Positions 36,793 to 46,192 of a stretch of DNA of 64,000 nt are shown here, one piece after another (within the stretch, counting starts at the first letter, position 1; every line of letters begins with the position of its first letter). This DNA is from CAZRUM01 sp964603435. Lineage in GTDB: Bacteria; Patescibacteriota; Patescibacteriia; Magasanikbacterales; UBA922. The notes below the pieces were generated by a model. It had not been told where the DNA came from, did not search any database, and was given only the letters and a program-made list of their open reading frames with translations. The stretch is taken from NCBI GenBank assembly GCA_964603435.1, contig CAZRUM010000001.1, positions 1-64,000 on the forward strand, written 5' to 3'. Made by a program: the position numbers and the translations under genes.

Positions 36793-38220
36793 ATGGAAGC
36801 TGGAAATGTAAATTTCATACATAATCAGGGTTTTAAACAAGACGAACCGCCAAGATCAAAACGTTGGCTTTTTTTAATTTTAGTTCTATTTATTCTTTTT
36901 ACTGCCGGCTGTATTACTAGACAAATCGTAGGAGAATACGAACCACAAGATCCTGGACAATATGACCCCATAACTCTTGAACCAAAAAGCCCAGATGGCT
37001 TATTTAAAAAACTCAGCCATTTTGTTTTTTCCAAAGAAAACAATTTAGAAGGTTACAGCAAAGACAGAATCAATTTACTCTTACTTGGTATGGGAGGAAT
37101 TGGTCATGACGGACCATTTTTAACAGATACTATTATTATCGCCAGTATAAAACCTTCCACTGGTCAAATTGCCATGATCTCTATCCCTCGTGATTTGGGA
37201 GTAAAAATTCCTGGTCATGATTGGGGTAAAATTAATAACGCCAATGCTTATGGTGAAGCTAAAAAAAGCGGTACTGGCGGAAAATTGGCCACAGAAGTAA
37301 TTGAAAAAACTTTTGATATAGATATTCATTATTATGCTCGTGTTGATTTCAAGGCTTTTGAAGAAATTATTGATGAAGTTGGTGGTCTAACTATAAATGT
37401 AGATCGCGGTTTTGAAGACCCTATGTACCCAGCTGAAAATTATGAATACCAAACTTTGGATTTTTCTGCTGGAATACAAACTATGTATGGTGAGAGAGCT
37501 TTGCAGTTTGTCCGCTCTCGTCATGGTAATAATGGTGAAGGTTCTGACTTTGCCCGCGCTCGTCGCCAACAAAAAGTTTTGTTTGCTTTAAAAGAAAAAA
37601 TATTATCATTTTCCACATTAATAAACCCTTTAAAAATAAACAACATTAAAAATAGTTTAGAGCGCCATATTACGACAGATATGGATTTTGCCGATATTAT
37701 GGCTTTTGTAAAATTAATCAAAGAATTGGATACCAGCTCTATTATTACTATGGTATTGGATGATAGTCCAACCAACTTTTTGGACAACGGCTATACAGCT
37801 GGTGGGTCTTTTATCCTGACTCCTAAAACTGGCAATTTTGATGACATCAGCAATATGATTGAAAATATCTTTGCAAAAGAAAAAACAAACAATGACACAC
37901 CAAAACAAGACAAACCACAAATTGACTATTCTTATGCTAATATTGAAATTCAAAATGGCACCTGGTCCGTTGGTATGGCAGCCCGCATGAGAAAAAGATT
38001 AGAAGATAAAAATTTTTATATAGAAACCATTGGTAACGCCGAAGAAAAACCAATTGAAACAAGTGGAATATTTAAACTTTCGGACAAGAATGTTAGTGAT
38101 ATTGTCAGTGCTTTGCAAACAGAACTTCACATCCCAGTAAAAGAGTATCCCCCAAAAAACGTGCAAGCAACCAGTACAACTGATATACTAGTCTTAATAG
38201 GAAATGACATAACAGAATAA
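36793..38220 (+). CDS. LytR-CpsA-Psr family envelope protein
   Basis: A 475-residue membrane-anchored LCP protein. The N-terminal membrane helix is at about residues 25-45. The LCP core begins at NLLLLGMGG and includes DTIIIASIKPSTGQIAMIS, SIPRDLGV and RFVRSRHG-type arginines (QFVRSRHGN). A LytR_C domain closes the protein (about 378-475). LCP enzymes attach glycopolymers to peptidoglycan or other acceptors. It starts the plus-strand run into der. Confidence 0.92.
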   Translation: MEAGNVNFIHNQGFKQDEPPRSKRWLFLILVLFILFTAGCITRQIVGEYEPQDPGQYDPITLEPKSPDGLFKKLSHFVFSKENNLEGYSKDRINLLLLGMGGIGHDGPFLTDTIIIASIKPSTGQIAMISIPRDLGVKIPGHDWGKINNANAYGEAKKSGTGGKLATEVIEKTFDIDIHYYARVDFKAFEEIIDEVGGLTINVDRGFEDPMYPAENYEYQTLDFSAGIQTMYGERALQFVRSRHGNNGEGSDFARARRQQKVLFALKEKILSFSTLINPLKINNIKNSLERHITTDMDFADIMAFVKLIKELDTSSIITMVLDDSPTNFLDNGYTAGGSFILTPKTGNFDDISNMIENIFAKEKTNNDTPKQDKPQIDYSYANIEIQNGTWSVGMAARMRKRLEDKNFYIETIGNAEEKPIETSGIFKLSDKNVSDIVSALQTELHIPVKEYPPKNVQATSTTDILVLIGNDITE

Positions 38221-38221
38221 T

Positions 38222-39637
38222 ATGCCAAAAAATACCATTGAAAACAAAACTATAGATACACAGAATTTACCAGTCATCGCACTTGTTGGTCGTGTTAATG
38301 TTGGCAAATCTACACTCTTTAATAAACTGACAGAAGAAAACAAAGCTATCATCTCAAAAATCCCTGGTACAACTCGCACCAGCAACGAAGGTTTAATTAT
38401 CTGGCGAGGCAAGTACATAAAATTAATTGATACGGGGGGACTAACTTTTGAAGATGATGTGCCTTTAGAAAAAGAAATATTAGGACAAAGTGAGCGTGCC
38501 ATGAAAGATGCTGACGTTATTCTTTTCATTACTGATGCCCAGGACGGAATCCTACCCCAAGAACGAGAACTAGCAAAACGCTTACGACGTATTGTAGAAA
38601 AACCTGTTCTTTTGGTAGCTAATAAAATTGATAATGCTCGTATAGAAACAAACTTATCAGAACCAGAATGGCCAAAATTAGGCCTAGGGCAACCTTTTTC
38701 AATTTCAGCTGCCAATGGTAGAAATGTTGGTGACTTGTTAGACTTAATTTACAAACAACTAAACAAAGGCAAGCGTCGACCTAAAAAAAACGCAGTAAGA
38801 GAAAGTGACAAAGCCATAGACATTAGTATCATTGGTAAACCCAATGTTGGTAAATCATCTTTGTTTAATAAATTGATTGGACAAGAAAAAGTTATTGTCA
38901 GTGAGATGGCCCATACTACTCGTGAACCTCACGATATTTTAGTAGACTATGAATATAAACTTGGGAAAAAAATAATTAAAAAGAAAATTAATTTTGTAGA
39001 CACTGCTGGTATCAGACGAAAATCAAAAGTAAAAGGTCAGCTGGAACGCGAAGGTATTTTTAAAAGTATCGAGTCAGCCCAGCATTCCGATATTATTTTA
39101 TTTGTCATTGATGGTAATGAAATTATTTCTTCTCAGGATATGCAATTGGGAGGACTCTTGGAACGTCATGCCAAAAGTGTAATTATCTTGGTTAATAAAT
39201 GGGATCTAGCCGAAGATAGAAGCGATACCGATCGTAATGAAGTGCAGAGTCTGGTTTATTCTTATTTCCCTCATCTAAAATTTGCCCCAATTGTATTTGT
39301 TAGTGGAAAGACAGGTTATCATGTTCATGATATTTTTCCTCTTATTATAAAAGCGTGGGAAGCCCGTCACATAAAAATTCCTCGTTCTGTTTTGTACAAT
39401 TTTATAGACGAAGTTCAACAAATACACAAACCGGCTCGTGGTAAAGGAACAAGACATCCAAAACTTTTAGGTATGAAACAAATAAATATCGCTCCGCCAA
39501 TTTATGAAATTATTGTTAAATACCGCACTTCTCTACATCGCTCTTATATGAACTTCATAGAAAATAAACTTCGTGAAAGATTTAATTTTTTTGCTACCCC
39601 GATTGTTATTAAATTGAAAAAATCTAAAAAAGTGTAG
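38222..39637 (+). CDS. der: GTPase Der (EngA), ribosome assembly
   Basis: A 471-residue protein with two tandem GTPase domains and a C-terminal KH-like domain, needed for 50S assembly. G1 motifs are GRVNVGKS (the first has V where P is usual) and GKPNVGKS. DTGG and DTAG are the G3 motifs, and NKID and NKWD the G4 motifs. It starts 1 base after the LCP gene, so the two are co-transcribed. A gene-less mobile-type element separates it from pth. Confidence 0.95.
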   Translation: MPKNTIENKTIDTQNLPVIALVGRVNVGKSTLFNKLTEENKAIISKIPGTTRTSNEGLIIWRGKYIKLIDTGGLTFEDDVPLEKEILGQSERAMKDADVILFITDAQDGILPQERELAKRLRRIVEKPVLLVANKIDNARIETNLSEPEWPKLGLGQPFSISAANGRNVGDLLDLIYKQLNKGKRRPKKNAVRESDKAIDISIIGKPNVGKSSLFNKLIGQEKVIVSEMAHTTREPHDILVDYEYKLGKKIIKKKINFVDTAGIRRKSKVKGQLEREGIFKSIESAQHSDIILFVIDGNEIISSQDMQLGGLLERHAKSVIILVNKWDLAEDRSDTDRNEVQSLVYSYFPHLKFAPIVFVSGKTGYHVHDIFPLIIKAWEARHIKIPRSVLYNFIDEVQQIHKPARGKGTRHPKLLGMKQINIAPPIYEIIVKYRTSLHRSYMNFIENKLRERFNFFATPIVIKLKKSKKV

Positions 39638-39647
39638 ATTAAATTTA

Positions 39648-39783
39648 TCCTGAGAAATCCCGACGATAGTCGGGGTGACGTAAGGATCCCTTTCCAAAGC
39701 ACTATTAGTTGCACTAAATACAGTTTAATTTAATGCAATTTAAGTGGCTTGAAAAGGGATTCCTCACTACGCTCGGAATGACA
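39648..39783. mobile_element. Gene-less inverted-repeat element (MITE-like)
   Basis: Arms carry GGATCCCTTTCC on the left and AAAGGGATTCCTCACT with CTCGGAATGAC on the right, in inverted orientation. The left end also has a small CCCGAC/GTCGGG hairpin. The same arm sequences flank the GIY-YIG gene at 50050-50470, so this looks like a short non-autonomous relative. It fills the der-pth spacer. Confidence 0.65.
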
Positions 39784-39790
39784 ACGAAAT

Positions 39791-40324
39791 ATGAAACTAA
39801 TAGTAGGCCTAGGTAACCCAGGCAAACAATATAAAAAGACTCGACATAATGTTGGTTTTATCATACTTGATAGTTTGCAAAAAGAACTGAGTGGTTCGGA
39901 TTGGACACTTAGCAAAAAATTTAATGCTGAAATTTCTGATATTGGACAAGGTGAAGATAAAACAATTTTAGCCAAACCAATGACCTTTATGAATAATTCT
40001 GGTCAGGCAGTTGGTCTAATTATGAATTATTACAAAATCAAACCTGATAATTTAGTTGTCGTGCATGATGATAAAGATATAAAACTCGGAGAAATAAAAA
40101 TGCAGAGCAATAAAAACCACGCTGGTCACAATGGAATCAAATCTATTATAGAACATATTGGTACCAAAAACTTCATGCGTTTGCGTATTGGTGTGGCAAG
40201 CGAAAACAAACGAAAAATGTCAGACACTTCCCGCTTTGTACTAGGTAAGTTTGGTTTATTTGAAAAAAAGAAATTGGAAGAAATAACCAAAAAAAGTATA
40301 GCGGAAATAAAAAAGTTAGTTTAA
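39791..40324 (+). CDS. pth: Peptidyl-tRNA hydrolase
   Basis: A 177-residue enzyme that recycles peptidyl-tRNA. The catalytic histidine is in TRHNVGF (about residue 19), the opening is LIVGLGNPGKQY, and the DDKDIKLG and HNGIKSI segments are present. The length is slightly below the usual 185-195. It ends directly against dprA, and the mobile-type element stops a few bases before its ATG. Confidence 0.95.
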   Translation: MKLIVGLGNPGKQYKKTRHNVGFIILDSLQKELSGSDWTLSKKFNAEISDIGQGEDKTILAKPMTFMNNSGQAVGLIMNYYKIKPDNLVVVHDDKDIKLGEIKMQSNKNHAGHNGIKSIIEHIGTKNFMRLRIGVASENKRKMSDTSRFVLGKFGLFEKKKLEEITKKSIAEIKKLV

Positions 40325-41404
40325 ATGAAAAAAGAAATCCTGCTCTCATACTTCCCCAAAATAACCACACGACGCTACGGGCAACTGCTAGCGTTTTTTT
40401 CTTCTCTGGATAATGCTTGGAAGGCTGGCGTCGAGGATCTCAAAAAAGCTGGTTGGAAAGAAGATGTCATAGATAAATTTTTAGAATGGAAAAAAGAAGT
40501 AGATGAAGAAAAAATTGAAAAGATTTTAAAACAAGAAAATATTACCTGTATTTTCAAAGATGATGAAAATTACCCCGAACTTCTGAAAGAAATTTATGAT
40601 CCTCCTTTTTGTTTATTTATTCGTGGTGAGTTTGAACCAGATGAATTTTCTCTGGCAGTAGTTGGCACAAGAAAATATTCTCCCTATGGTAAACAAGTGA
40701 CCCAAGAATTGGTTTATGATCTTGCCAACCAAAATATAACAATTGTTAGTGGACTAGCTCTTGGTATTGATGCTATAGCTCACGAAGCAGTCCTCAAAGC
40801 TGGTGGCAAGACTATTGCTGTACTTGGTAGTGGAATAAACAAGAATCATGTCTACCCCTTTCAAAACAAAGACCTTGGTGAGAGGATAATCGCTGCCGGA
40901 GGTGCCCTCATTTCCGAATACCCACCAGGTACGGTTCCCTCTAGGTACACTTTCCCAAAGAGAAACAGAATAATAGCTGGCATGACACTGGGTACACTTG
41001 TAGTGGAAGCCCCTGAATCTTCTGGTGCACTTATCACATCTCAATGCGCACTTGATAATGGTCGTGAAGTTTTTGCCATCCCTCAAAATATAAACGCAAC
41101 TAACTCAGCTGGACCTAATGAATTAATCAAAAATGGTGCCCACCCTGCTCACAAAGCTAGTGACATTTTGGACACACTAAATCTACAAGACGTAAAAAAA
41201 TATATTAGTAGCAAAGAAATCATTCCTGACTCCCCCACCGAAGCCAAGATTTTAGAAAATTTAACCCGTGAACCTGTTCACGTAGATGAGCTAGCCAAAA
41301 AATGCAAACTGGCTAGTGCTGAACTAAACAGTAATTTGACACTAATGGAAATGAAAGGTAAAATACGAAACCTCGGAGGTATGAACTACGTTTTAAGCAG
41401 ATAA
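40325..41404 (+). CDS. dprA: DNA-processing protein DprA
   Basis: A 359-residue RecA loader for incoming single-stranded DNA in natural transformation. An N-terminal SAM-like region is followed by the Rossmann core with the signatures VSGLALGIDAIAHEAVL and GKTIAVLGSGI. A C-terminal winged-helix domain is near residues 300-355. It starts immediately after the pth stop. It hints that this cell can take up DNA, as proposed for many CPR bacteria. Confidence 0.94.
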   Translation: MKKEILLSYFPKITTRRYGQLLAFFSSLDNAWKAGVEDLKKAGWKEDVIDKFLEWKKEVDEEKIEKILKQENITCIFKDDENYPELLKEIYDPPFCLFIRGEFEPDEFSLAVVGTRKYSPYGKQVTQELVYDLANQNITIVSGLALGIDAIAHEAVLKAGGKTIAVLGSGINKNHVYPFQNKDLGERIIAAGGALISEYPPGTVPSRYTFPKRNRIIAGMTLGTLVVEAPESSGALITSQCALDNGREVFAIPQNINATNSAGPNELIKNGAHPAHKASDILDTLNLQDVKKYISSKEIIPDSPTEAKILENLTREPVHVDELAKKCKLASAELNSNLTLMEMKGKIRNLGGMNYVLSR

Positions 41405-41436
41405 TCCTATGTCGCAGGTAATAGAACTCAAATTAT

Positions 41437-41501
41437 ACAAATCAAACAAATTTACACAAATATATAATTTGCGAAAATTTGTAATAATTTGTTAGATTTG
41501 T
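41437..41501. repeat. AT-rich long inverted repeat
   Basis: 16-base arms (ACAAATCAAACAAATT and its near-perfect complement, one mismatch) surround a partly self-complementary centre. It lies between dprA and the transporter gene and could be a regulatory hairpin or a small repeat. Confidence 0.55.
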
Positions 41502-41543
41502 GTTCTATAAAACTTTTTAAAATAACTAACTTATAAAATATAT

Positions 41544-42209
41544 ATGAGCCAACATTATAAACTAACCCTCCTCACTGCTATTTTCGTTGGTGGACTACTT
41601 GCCTCCAATACCCTGGGTAGTAAAGTTACTACTTTATTTGGTATTGCCGTGTCTGTTGGTATTTTTGCCTATCCTTTGACATTTATGATGACTGATGCAA
41701 TAGCTGAAGTCTATGGCAAGAAAAAAGCCAAACAAGTTGTTTGGGCAGCATTAATTGCTCAAGTCCTAGTTCTTATTCTAACTTTTATTTCTATAAAGCT
41801 ACCTCCAGCCGGACGCTACCACCTAAACGAACAGTATGTATTGGTTTTTAGTGGAAGCCTGCGCATGATTATTGCTAGTCTAATTGCTTTTACAGTTTCA
41901 CAGACTTACGATATCTGGGCTTTTGAATGGTTTAAAAAGAAAACAAAAGGTAAAATGCTTTGGTTACGTAATAATCTATCTACCATGAGTAGCCAAGCAA
42001 TTGATACTCTACTTTTCATGTTTATCGCTTTTTATGGTATCAATGATAAATTTACCGTGAGTTTTATCCTCCAACTTTGTCTAAGTTATTGGTTATTCAA
42101 GATCCTGTTTGCTCTACTTGATACCCCATTTGTTTATTTATTAGTGAAATGGTTACGCCAGCCTGGTAAAACAGAAGATGTACCCGATGCACTACCCTTG
42201 CAAAATTAA
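41544..42209 (+). CDS. Queuosine precursor transporter (YhhQ family)
   Basis: A 221-residue membrane protein with about six helices. Family markers are LASNTLGSKV, the helix YPLTFMMTDAIAEVYGKKKAK and the later SSQAIDTLLFMFIAFYG. It imports queuosine precursors such as preQ0 or preQ1 for tRNA modification. No tgt or queA is in the window, so salvage is inferred. It lies 8 bases before folC. Confidence 0.88.
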   Translation: MSQHYKLTLLTAIFVGGLLASNTLGSKVTTLFGIAVSVGIFAYPLTFMMTDAIAEVYGKKKAKQVVWAALIAQVLVLILTFISIKLPPAGRYHLNEQYVLVFSGSLRMIIASLIAFTVSQTYDIWAFEWFKKKTKGKMLWLRNNLSTMSSQAIDTLLFMFIAFYGINDKFTVSFILQLCLSYWLFKILFALLDTPFVYLLVKWLRQPGKTEDVPDALPLQN

Positions 42210-42217
42210 ATAATATC

Positions 42218-43471
42218 ATGACTTTTGATGAAGCCTACGACTGGCTACTATCACTTTCGAATTTTCCTCGTAAAGAATATATGTCTGACCCCAGACATTG
42301 TTCTTGGTATTTAAAAAGATTACAATTTTTCTTAGATATTCTAGGAAATCCAGAGCGTAAAATCCCGCATTATATTCATGTCACCGGTACCAGCGGAAAA
42401 GGTTCCGTCACTGCCATGCTACACTCTATACTACATGAATCTGGTAAAAAGGTTGGTTCAACTTATTCTCCTCACCCCACAACAATACTTGAAAGATGGA
42501 AGGTTGGAAATAAAAACATGAGTAAAAAAGAATTTGTTGAAATTGTTGAATTTATAAAACCAAAACTTGATGAGTATATCAAAACCACCCCTTATGACAT
42601 GCTATCTTTTTTTGAACTAACAGAAGTAATTGGTTTTGTCTATTTTGCAAAAAAGAAAATTGACTGGGCAATTCTAGAAGTAGCTTGTGGTGGACGCTAT
42701 GATGCTAGTAATATTATTCCTTACAAGGATGTAGCTATTATAACGAATATTGATTTGGATCATGTTGGGGTAATTGGAAACAACAAAGAAGAAATTGCTT
42801 ATGAAAAAGCAGGGATTATAAAACCTGGTTGTGCTGTATTCACACAAGAAAAAAATAAAAAAATACTTGAAATTATTGAAAGTGAATGTAGAAAGAATAA
42901 AACAAGTCTAAATAAAATCAATAAAAAAATTAATTACAAATTAAATGTCTTAGGAGAACATCAAGAAAAAAACGCTGCTTTGTGTACAGAGGTAGCCCAA
43001 CATTTAAATATTGCTGATAACAAAATTAAAGCAGGTTTACTAAAAGTTAGTCTACCTATCCGCATGGAAATAATTTCTAAAAAACCTCTAATAATTCTAG
43101 ATGGTGCCCATAACCCAGATAAGGTAAAATCTACTGTAAACACAGTTAAAAAATTAAAAACTAACAAACCTATAAATTTAGTAGTTGGTTTCTCAGAAAA
43201 TAAGGACACAACTAAAATGATCAAACAACTAGCTACTCTAAAACCCAAATCTATTGCCTGTACTCGCTATACAAATAACCCATTTCGTAAGGTAGCTGAC
43301 CCGGCTGAGATAGCTAAAAAATTCAAAAAAATACTCCCCAAAACTAAGATTGAAATCTTTCTAGACCCTACAGATGCACTGGACTGGAGCAAAAAGCAAA
43401 AAAACGGTATAATAGTAACCGGATCAATCTTCTTGTCAGGGCAATTACGTGAAACCTTGACCCGCGCATAA
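42218..43471 (+). CDS. folC: Folylpolyglutamate/dihydrofolate synthase
   Basis: A 417-residue Mur-ligase-type enzyme. The opening segment FDEAYDWLLSLSNF, the P-loop TGTSGKGSVTAM (about residues 49-60), the TNIDLDHVG segment and the late LDGAHNPD are all classical FolC features. It adds glutamate to folates and may make dihydrofolate. In a reduced genome it suggests use of salvaged folate. It is coupled by a short spacer to the queuosine transporter gene. Confidence 0.92.
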   Translation: MTFDEAYDWLLSLSNFPRKEYMSDPRHCSWYLKRLQFFLDILGNPERKIPHYIHVTGTSGKGSVTAMLHSILHESGKKVGSTYSPHPTTILERWKVGNKNMSKKEFVEIVEFIKPKLDEYIKTTPYDMLSFFELTEVIGFVYFAKKKIDWAILEVACGGRYDASNIIPYKDVAIITNIDLDHVGVIGNNKEEIAYEKAGIIKPGCAVFTQEKNKKILEIIESECRKNKTSLNKINKKINYKLNVLGEHQEKNAALCTEVAQHLNIADNKIKAGLLKVSLPIRMEIISKKPLIILDGAHNPDKVKSTVNTVKKLKTNKPINLVVGFSENKDTTKMIKQLATLKPKSIACTRYTNNPFRKVADPAEIAKKFKKILPKTKIEIFLDPTDALDWSKKQKNGIIVTGSIFLSGQLRETLTRA

Positions 43472-43529
43472 TGTTCACTCCGGCTCGTTCCACTTCGCCG
43501 AGAGGAACATCTGCGGGGCGAGACTGTGA

Positions 43530-43535
43530 TATAAT
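43530..43535 (+). promoter_or_regulatory. Extended -10 box in the folC-topA spacer
   Basis: TGA plus TATAAT lies in a GC-rich spacer (43472-43530). A transcript from here would meet a weak AAAACCT/AGGTTTT hairpin with T-run at 43585-43610, giving a possible RNA of about 65 bases. The evidence is thin. Confidence 0.3.
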
Positions 43536-43584
43536 GAGACAAGAGTTAATCCAAAAACCTCTCATTTAACACTCTTTTTCTCCA

Positions 43585-43610
43585 AAACCTTGACAAAGTA
43601 GGTTTTTTAC
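43585..43610 (+). terminator. Weak terminator overlapping the topA promoter
   Basis: AAAACCT pairs with AGGTTTT, followed by T-run. The loop contains the TTGACA of the topA promoter. Confidence 0.45.
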
Positions 43611-43618
43611 TATATCAT
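43590..43618 (+). promoter_or_regulatory. Promoter of topA
   Basis: TTGACA (43590-43595), a 17-base spacer and TATCAT (43613-43618) lie about 39 bases before the ATG. Confidence 0.65.
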
Positions 43619-43656
43619 TATTACACCTTAATTATTGCCGTAAAAATAGCAATATC

Positions 43657-45927
43657 ATGTCAAAATTAATCATTGTAGAGTCTCCTACAAAAGCCAAGAC
43701 AATTTCAAAATTTTTAGGAAAGGAATTCCAAGTAGAATCCTCTTTTGGTCATCTGCGAGATTTACCGAAAAGTAAGATGGGGATTGATATTGAGGGTGGT
43801 ACTTTTGAGCCAGATTATGTCATACCAAAAGACAAGGCTGCTCAAGTAAAAAAACTACAAACCCTAGCCAAAAAAGCTGATGAAATTATATTTGCTACTG
43901 ATGAAGATCGCGAAGGTGAGGCCATCTCTTGGCATTTGGCCCAGATTTTTGGTGTTGATCCTGCAAAGGGTAAAAGAATTGCTTTTCATGAAATTACTAA
44001 GCACGCTGTAGAAGAAGCCCTAGAACATCCTAGAACTATTGACCAGAAATTGGTTGATGCTCAACAAGCTAGACGTGTGCTAGATAGATTGGTTGGTTAT
44101 GAACTTTCACCATTCCTCTGGAAAAAAGTTGCTCGTGGGCTGTCTGCTGGACGTGTTCAGTCTGTGGCCGTTAGATTGACAGTAGACAGAGAGCGTGAAA
44201 TTGAAGCTTTTGTTTCAGACGAATATTGGACACTAGAAGCTTTGTTTGATCACAAACATGAATTTATTGGCAAACTTCATTCTATTGGTGGCAAGAAAAT
44301 TCAAAAACTTGATATCAAAGAAAAGGAACGAATGGACGCGATTTTGTCTGATCTAGAAAAAGCAAAGTATACAATCGACAGTATCAAAAAAACTGAAGCT
44401 AAACGTAATCCCCCACCAGCTTTTATTACTTCTGGATTACAACAGCATTCAAATAATAAACTTGGTTATTCTGCCAAACAAACAATGCGCCTAGCCCAAC
44501 AACTCTATGAGGGTGTAGTAATCGGTAGCGAAGGACAGGTTGGTTTGATTACTTATATGCGTACTGACTCTACAAACCTATCAGAAAAATTTGTCAAAGA
44601 AACAAATGATTTTGTTAAAAAAGAATTTGGCGATGAGTATAGTCTAAAAAAACCTAGACTTTACAAAACCAAATCAAAAAATGCTCAGGAAGCTCATGAA
44701 GCTATCCGCCCAACTGACCCTACAAAGACTCCTGATTCTGTTGAATCATACCTAACACCCCAACAACACAAACTGTACAAACTAATCTGGAGCAGAGCTG
44801 TGGCCACTCAGATGGCAGAAGCCAGACTAAACAGAACCGCTATCAGTATTACTGCTGATAAATACATGTTTAGAACCAGTGGTCAAACTATGGTTTTTCC
44901 TGGCTGGCTAAAACTATACCCAGAAAGCATAAAGGAAGACATGCTACCAGAATTAAAAGAAGGTGAAAATATTGACTGCAAAGAATTGAAACCAGAACAG
45001 CATTTTACTGAACCACCAACTAGATATTCTGATGCTACCCTGGTAAAAGCTATGGAAGAACACGGTATTGGTCGTCCTTCTACTTATGCCCCAACTATTG
45101 GCACAATCGAAGCTAGAGGCTATGTGGAGCGCGATGACAACAAACGTCTACAACCAATGGACATTGCCATGATTGTAACTGATTTATTGGTAGAACACTT
45201 TCCTCAAGTTGTTGATTTTGCTTTTACCGCCCAGATGGAAGATAACTTGGATCAAATTGCCAATGGTACAGAAGACTGGAAACCGATCATCTCAACTTTT
45301 TACCACCCCTTCCACGAAAACTTGGAAAAGAAAACAGAAGAACTAACAAAGGAAGAAACTGTTGGTATGAGAGAAGTTGGAACTGATCCTGTATCTGGAA
45401 AACCAATTTATGCTCGTGTTGGTCGTTTTGGACCATTTGTCCAAAAAGGCTCAAAAGATGATGAGGAAAAACCAAAATTTGCTTCTCTAAAAAAAGGACA
45501 ATCCATCCAAACTATTACTCTGGAAGAATCTTTGGAACTGTTTAAGTTGCCAGCAATTTTAGGTAAAGATGAAGATGGGCATGATGTCATTGCAAACATT
45601 GGTCGTTATGGACCTTACATTCAGATAGAGAAAAAATATTATTCTATCAAAGAAAAAGATCCATACAATATTACTTTTGAAGAAGCTATGGAAATTGTAA
45701 AAGAAGGTAAAGAAAAAGAAGCCAATAAAATTATTAAAGAATTCCCAGATTCTACTATCCAGGTTTTGAATGGTCGCTATGGACCCTATATTACCAATGG
45801 AGAAAAGAATGCCAAAATTCCAAAAGACAAAGAACCAGCTGACCTAACTTTTAAAGAATGCGATGAACTCATAAAGAATGCACCTGAAAAAAAGAAAAGA
45901 TACACTAAAAAGAAAAAGAAAGACTAA
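43657..45927 (+). CDS. topA: DNA topoisomerase I
   Basis: A 756-residue type IA topoisomerase that relaxes negative supercoils. The Toprim domain starts LIIVESPTKAKTI and has DEDREGEA. The catalytic tyrosine is in YMRTDSTNLS, and GIGRPSTYAPTI is the family core. In place of zinc ribbons, the C-terminus has three repeats of the RYGPY/RFGPF type (near residues 586, 648 and 708), as in several phyla. dprA lies upstream, the common dprA-topA order with two inserted genes. A terminator follows. Confidence 0.96.
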   Translation: MSKLIIVESPTKAKTISKFLGKEFQVESSFGHLRDLPKSKMGIDIEGGTFEPDYVIPKDKAAQVKKLQTLAKKADEIIFATDEDREGEAISWHLAQIFGVDPAKGKRIAFHEITKHAVEEALEHPRTIDQKLVDAQQARRVLDRLVGYELSPFLWKKVARGLSAGRVQSVAVRLTVDREREIEAFVSDEYWTLEALFDHKHEFIGKLHSIGGKKIQKLDIKEKERMDAILSDLEKAKYTIDSIKKTEAKRNPPPAFITSGLQQHSNNKLGYSAKQTMRLAQQLYEGVVIGSEGQVGLITYMRTDSTNLSEKFVKETNDFVKKEFGDEYSLKKPRLYKTKSKNAQEAHEAIRPTDPTKTPDSVESYLTPQQHKLYKLIWSRAVATQMAEARLNRTAISITADKYMFRTSGQTMVFPGWLKLYPESIKEDMLPELKEGENIDCKELKPEQHFTEPPTRYSDATLVKAMEEHGIGRPSTYAPTIGTIEARGYVERDDNKRLQPMDIAMIVTDLLVEHFPQVVDFAFTAQMEDNLDQIANGTEDWKPIISTFYHPFHENLEKKTEELTKEETVGMREVGTDPVSGKPIYARVGRFGPFVQKGSKDDEEKPKFASLKKGQSIQTITLEESLELFKLPAILGKDEDGHDVIANIGRYGPYIQIEKKYYSIKEKDPYNITFEEAMEIVKEGKEKEANKIIKEFPDSTIQVLNGRYGPYITNGEKNAKIPKDKEPADLTFKECDELIKNAPEKKKRYTKKKKKD

Positions 45928-46127
45928 ATTATAAAACAGACCGCGAGGTCTGTTTTTCTTCTCAATCCCACCCTTGAATACTCAACAGTAAGATAGTTGA
46001 AGGCACGGTCGACGGGAGTCGAACGTGCGGCTTCTACGCACTGAGAGCCTTCGAGGATGAAGACGTGTCGCTTCTTTTGCAGAAGAGAGATCTCAACAGC
46101 GTTGACCTGACGAATCAGATCGTTGTT
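45924..46127 (-). CDS. Open frame with coding-like composition but no normal start
   Basis: An open minus-strand frame in the GC-rich island reads AVEISLLQKKRHVFILEG onward with an RNY-type codon pattern. It has no ATG, GTG or TTG start: an in-frame TGA lies directly upstream, and only CTG or ATT could serve. It runs through the shared topA terminator. It may be the tail of a broken or frameshifted gene downstream of the 209-residue ORF, or chance. Confidence 0.25.
   Translation of the reverse strand, partial: NNDLIRQVNAVEISLLQKKRHVFILEGSQCVEAARSTPVDRAFNYLTVEYSRVGLRRKTDLAVCFII
45933..45957. terminator. Terminator after topA, usable on both strands
   Basis: AAAACAGACC pairs with GGTCTGTTTT around GCGA, followed by T-run on the plus strand and T-rich sequence on the minus strand. 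Confidence 0.88.
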
Positions 46128-46192
46128 TCACATACCACCCGAGTTTTTGTAATGGGATACATGTGAAGGTTGGAAGGAACGAATGCCGACGT

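Noticed and set aside
45620..45990. tmRNA or RNase P RNA in the topA-downstream region
   Set aside because: No tRNA-like ends, tag peptide or conserved P4 helix could be found.
46003..46075. tRNA-like 3' segment (GTTCGACTC-type T loop on the minus strand) in the GC-rich island
   Set aside because: The T-stem halves do not pair, there is no acceptor or anticodon stem, and the stretch is part of a coding-like frame.
46120..46140. Possible parS site (TGTTTCAC)
   Set aside because: Only one half-site is present; the second half of the palindrome does not match, and par genes are 3 kb away.
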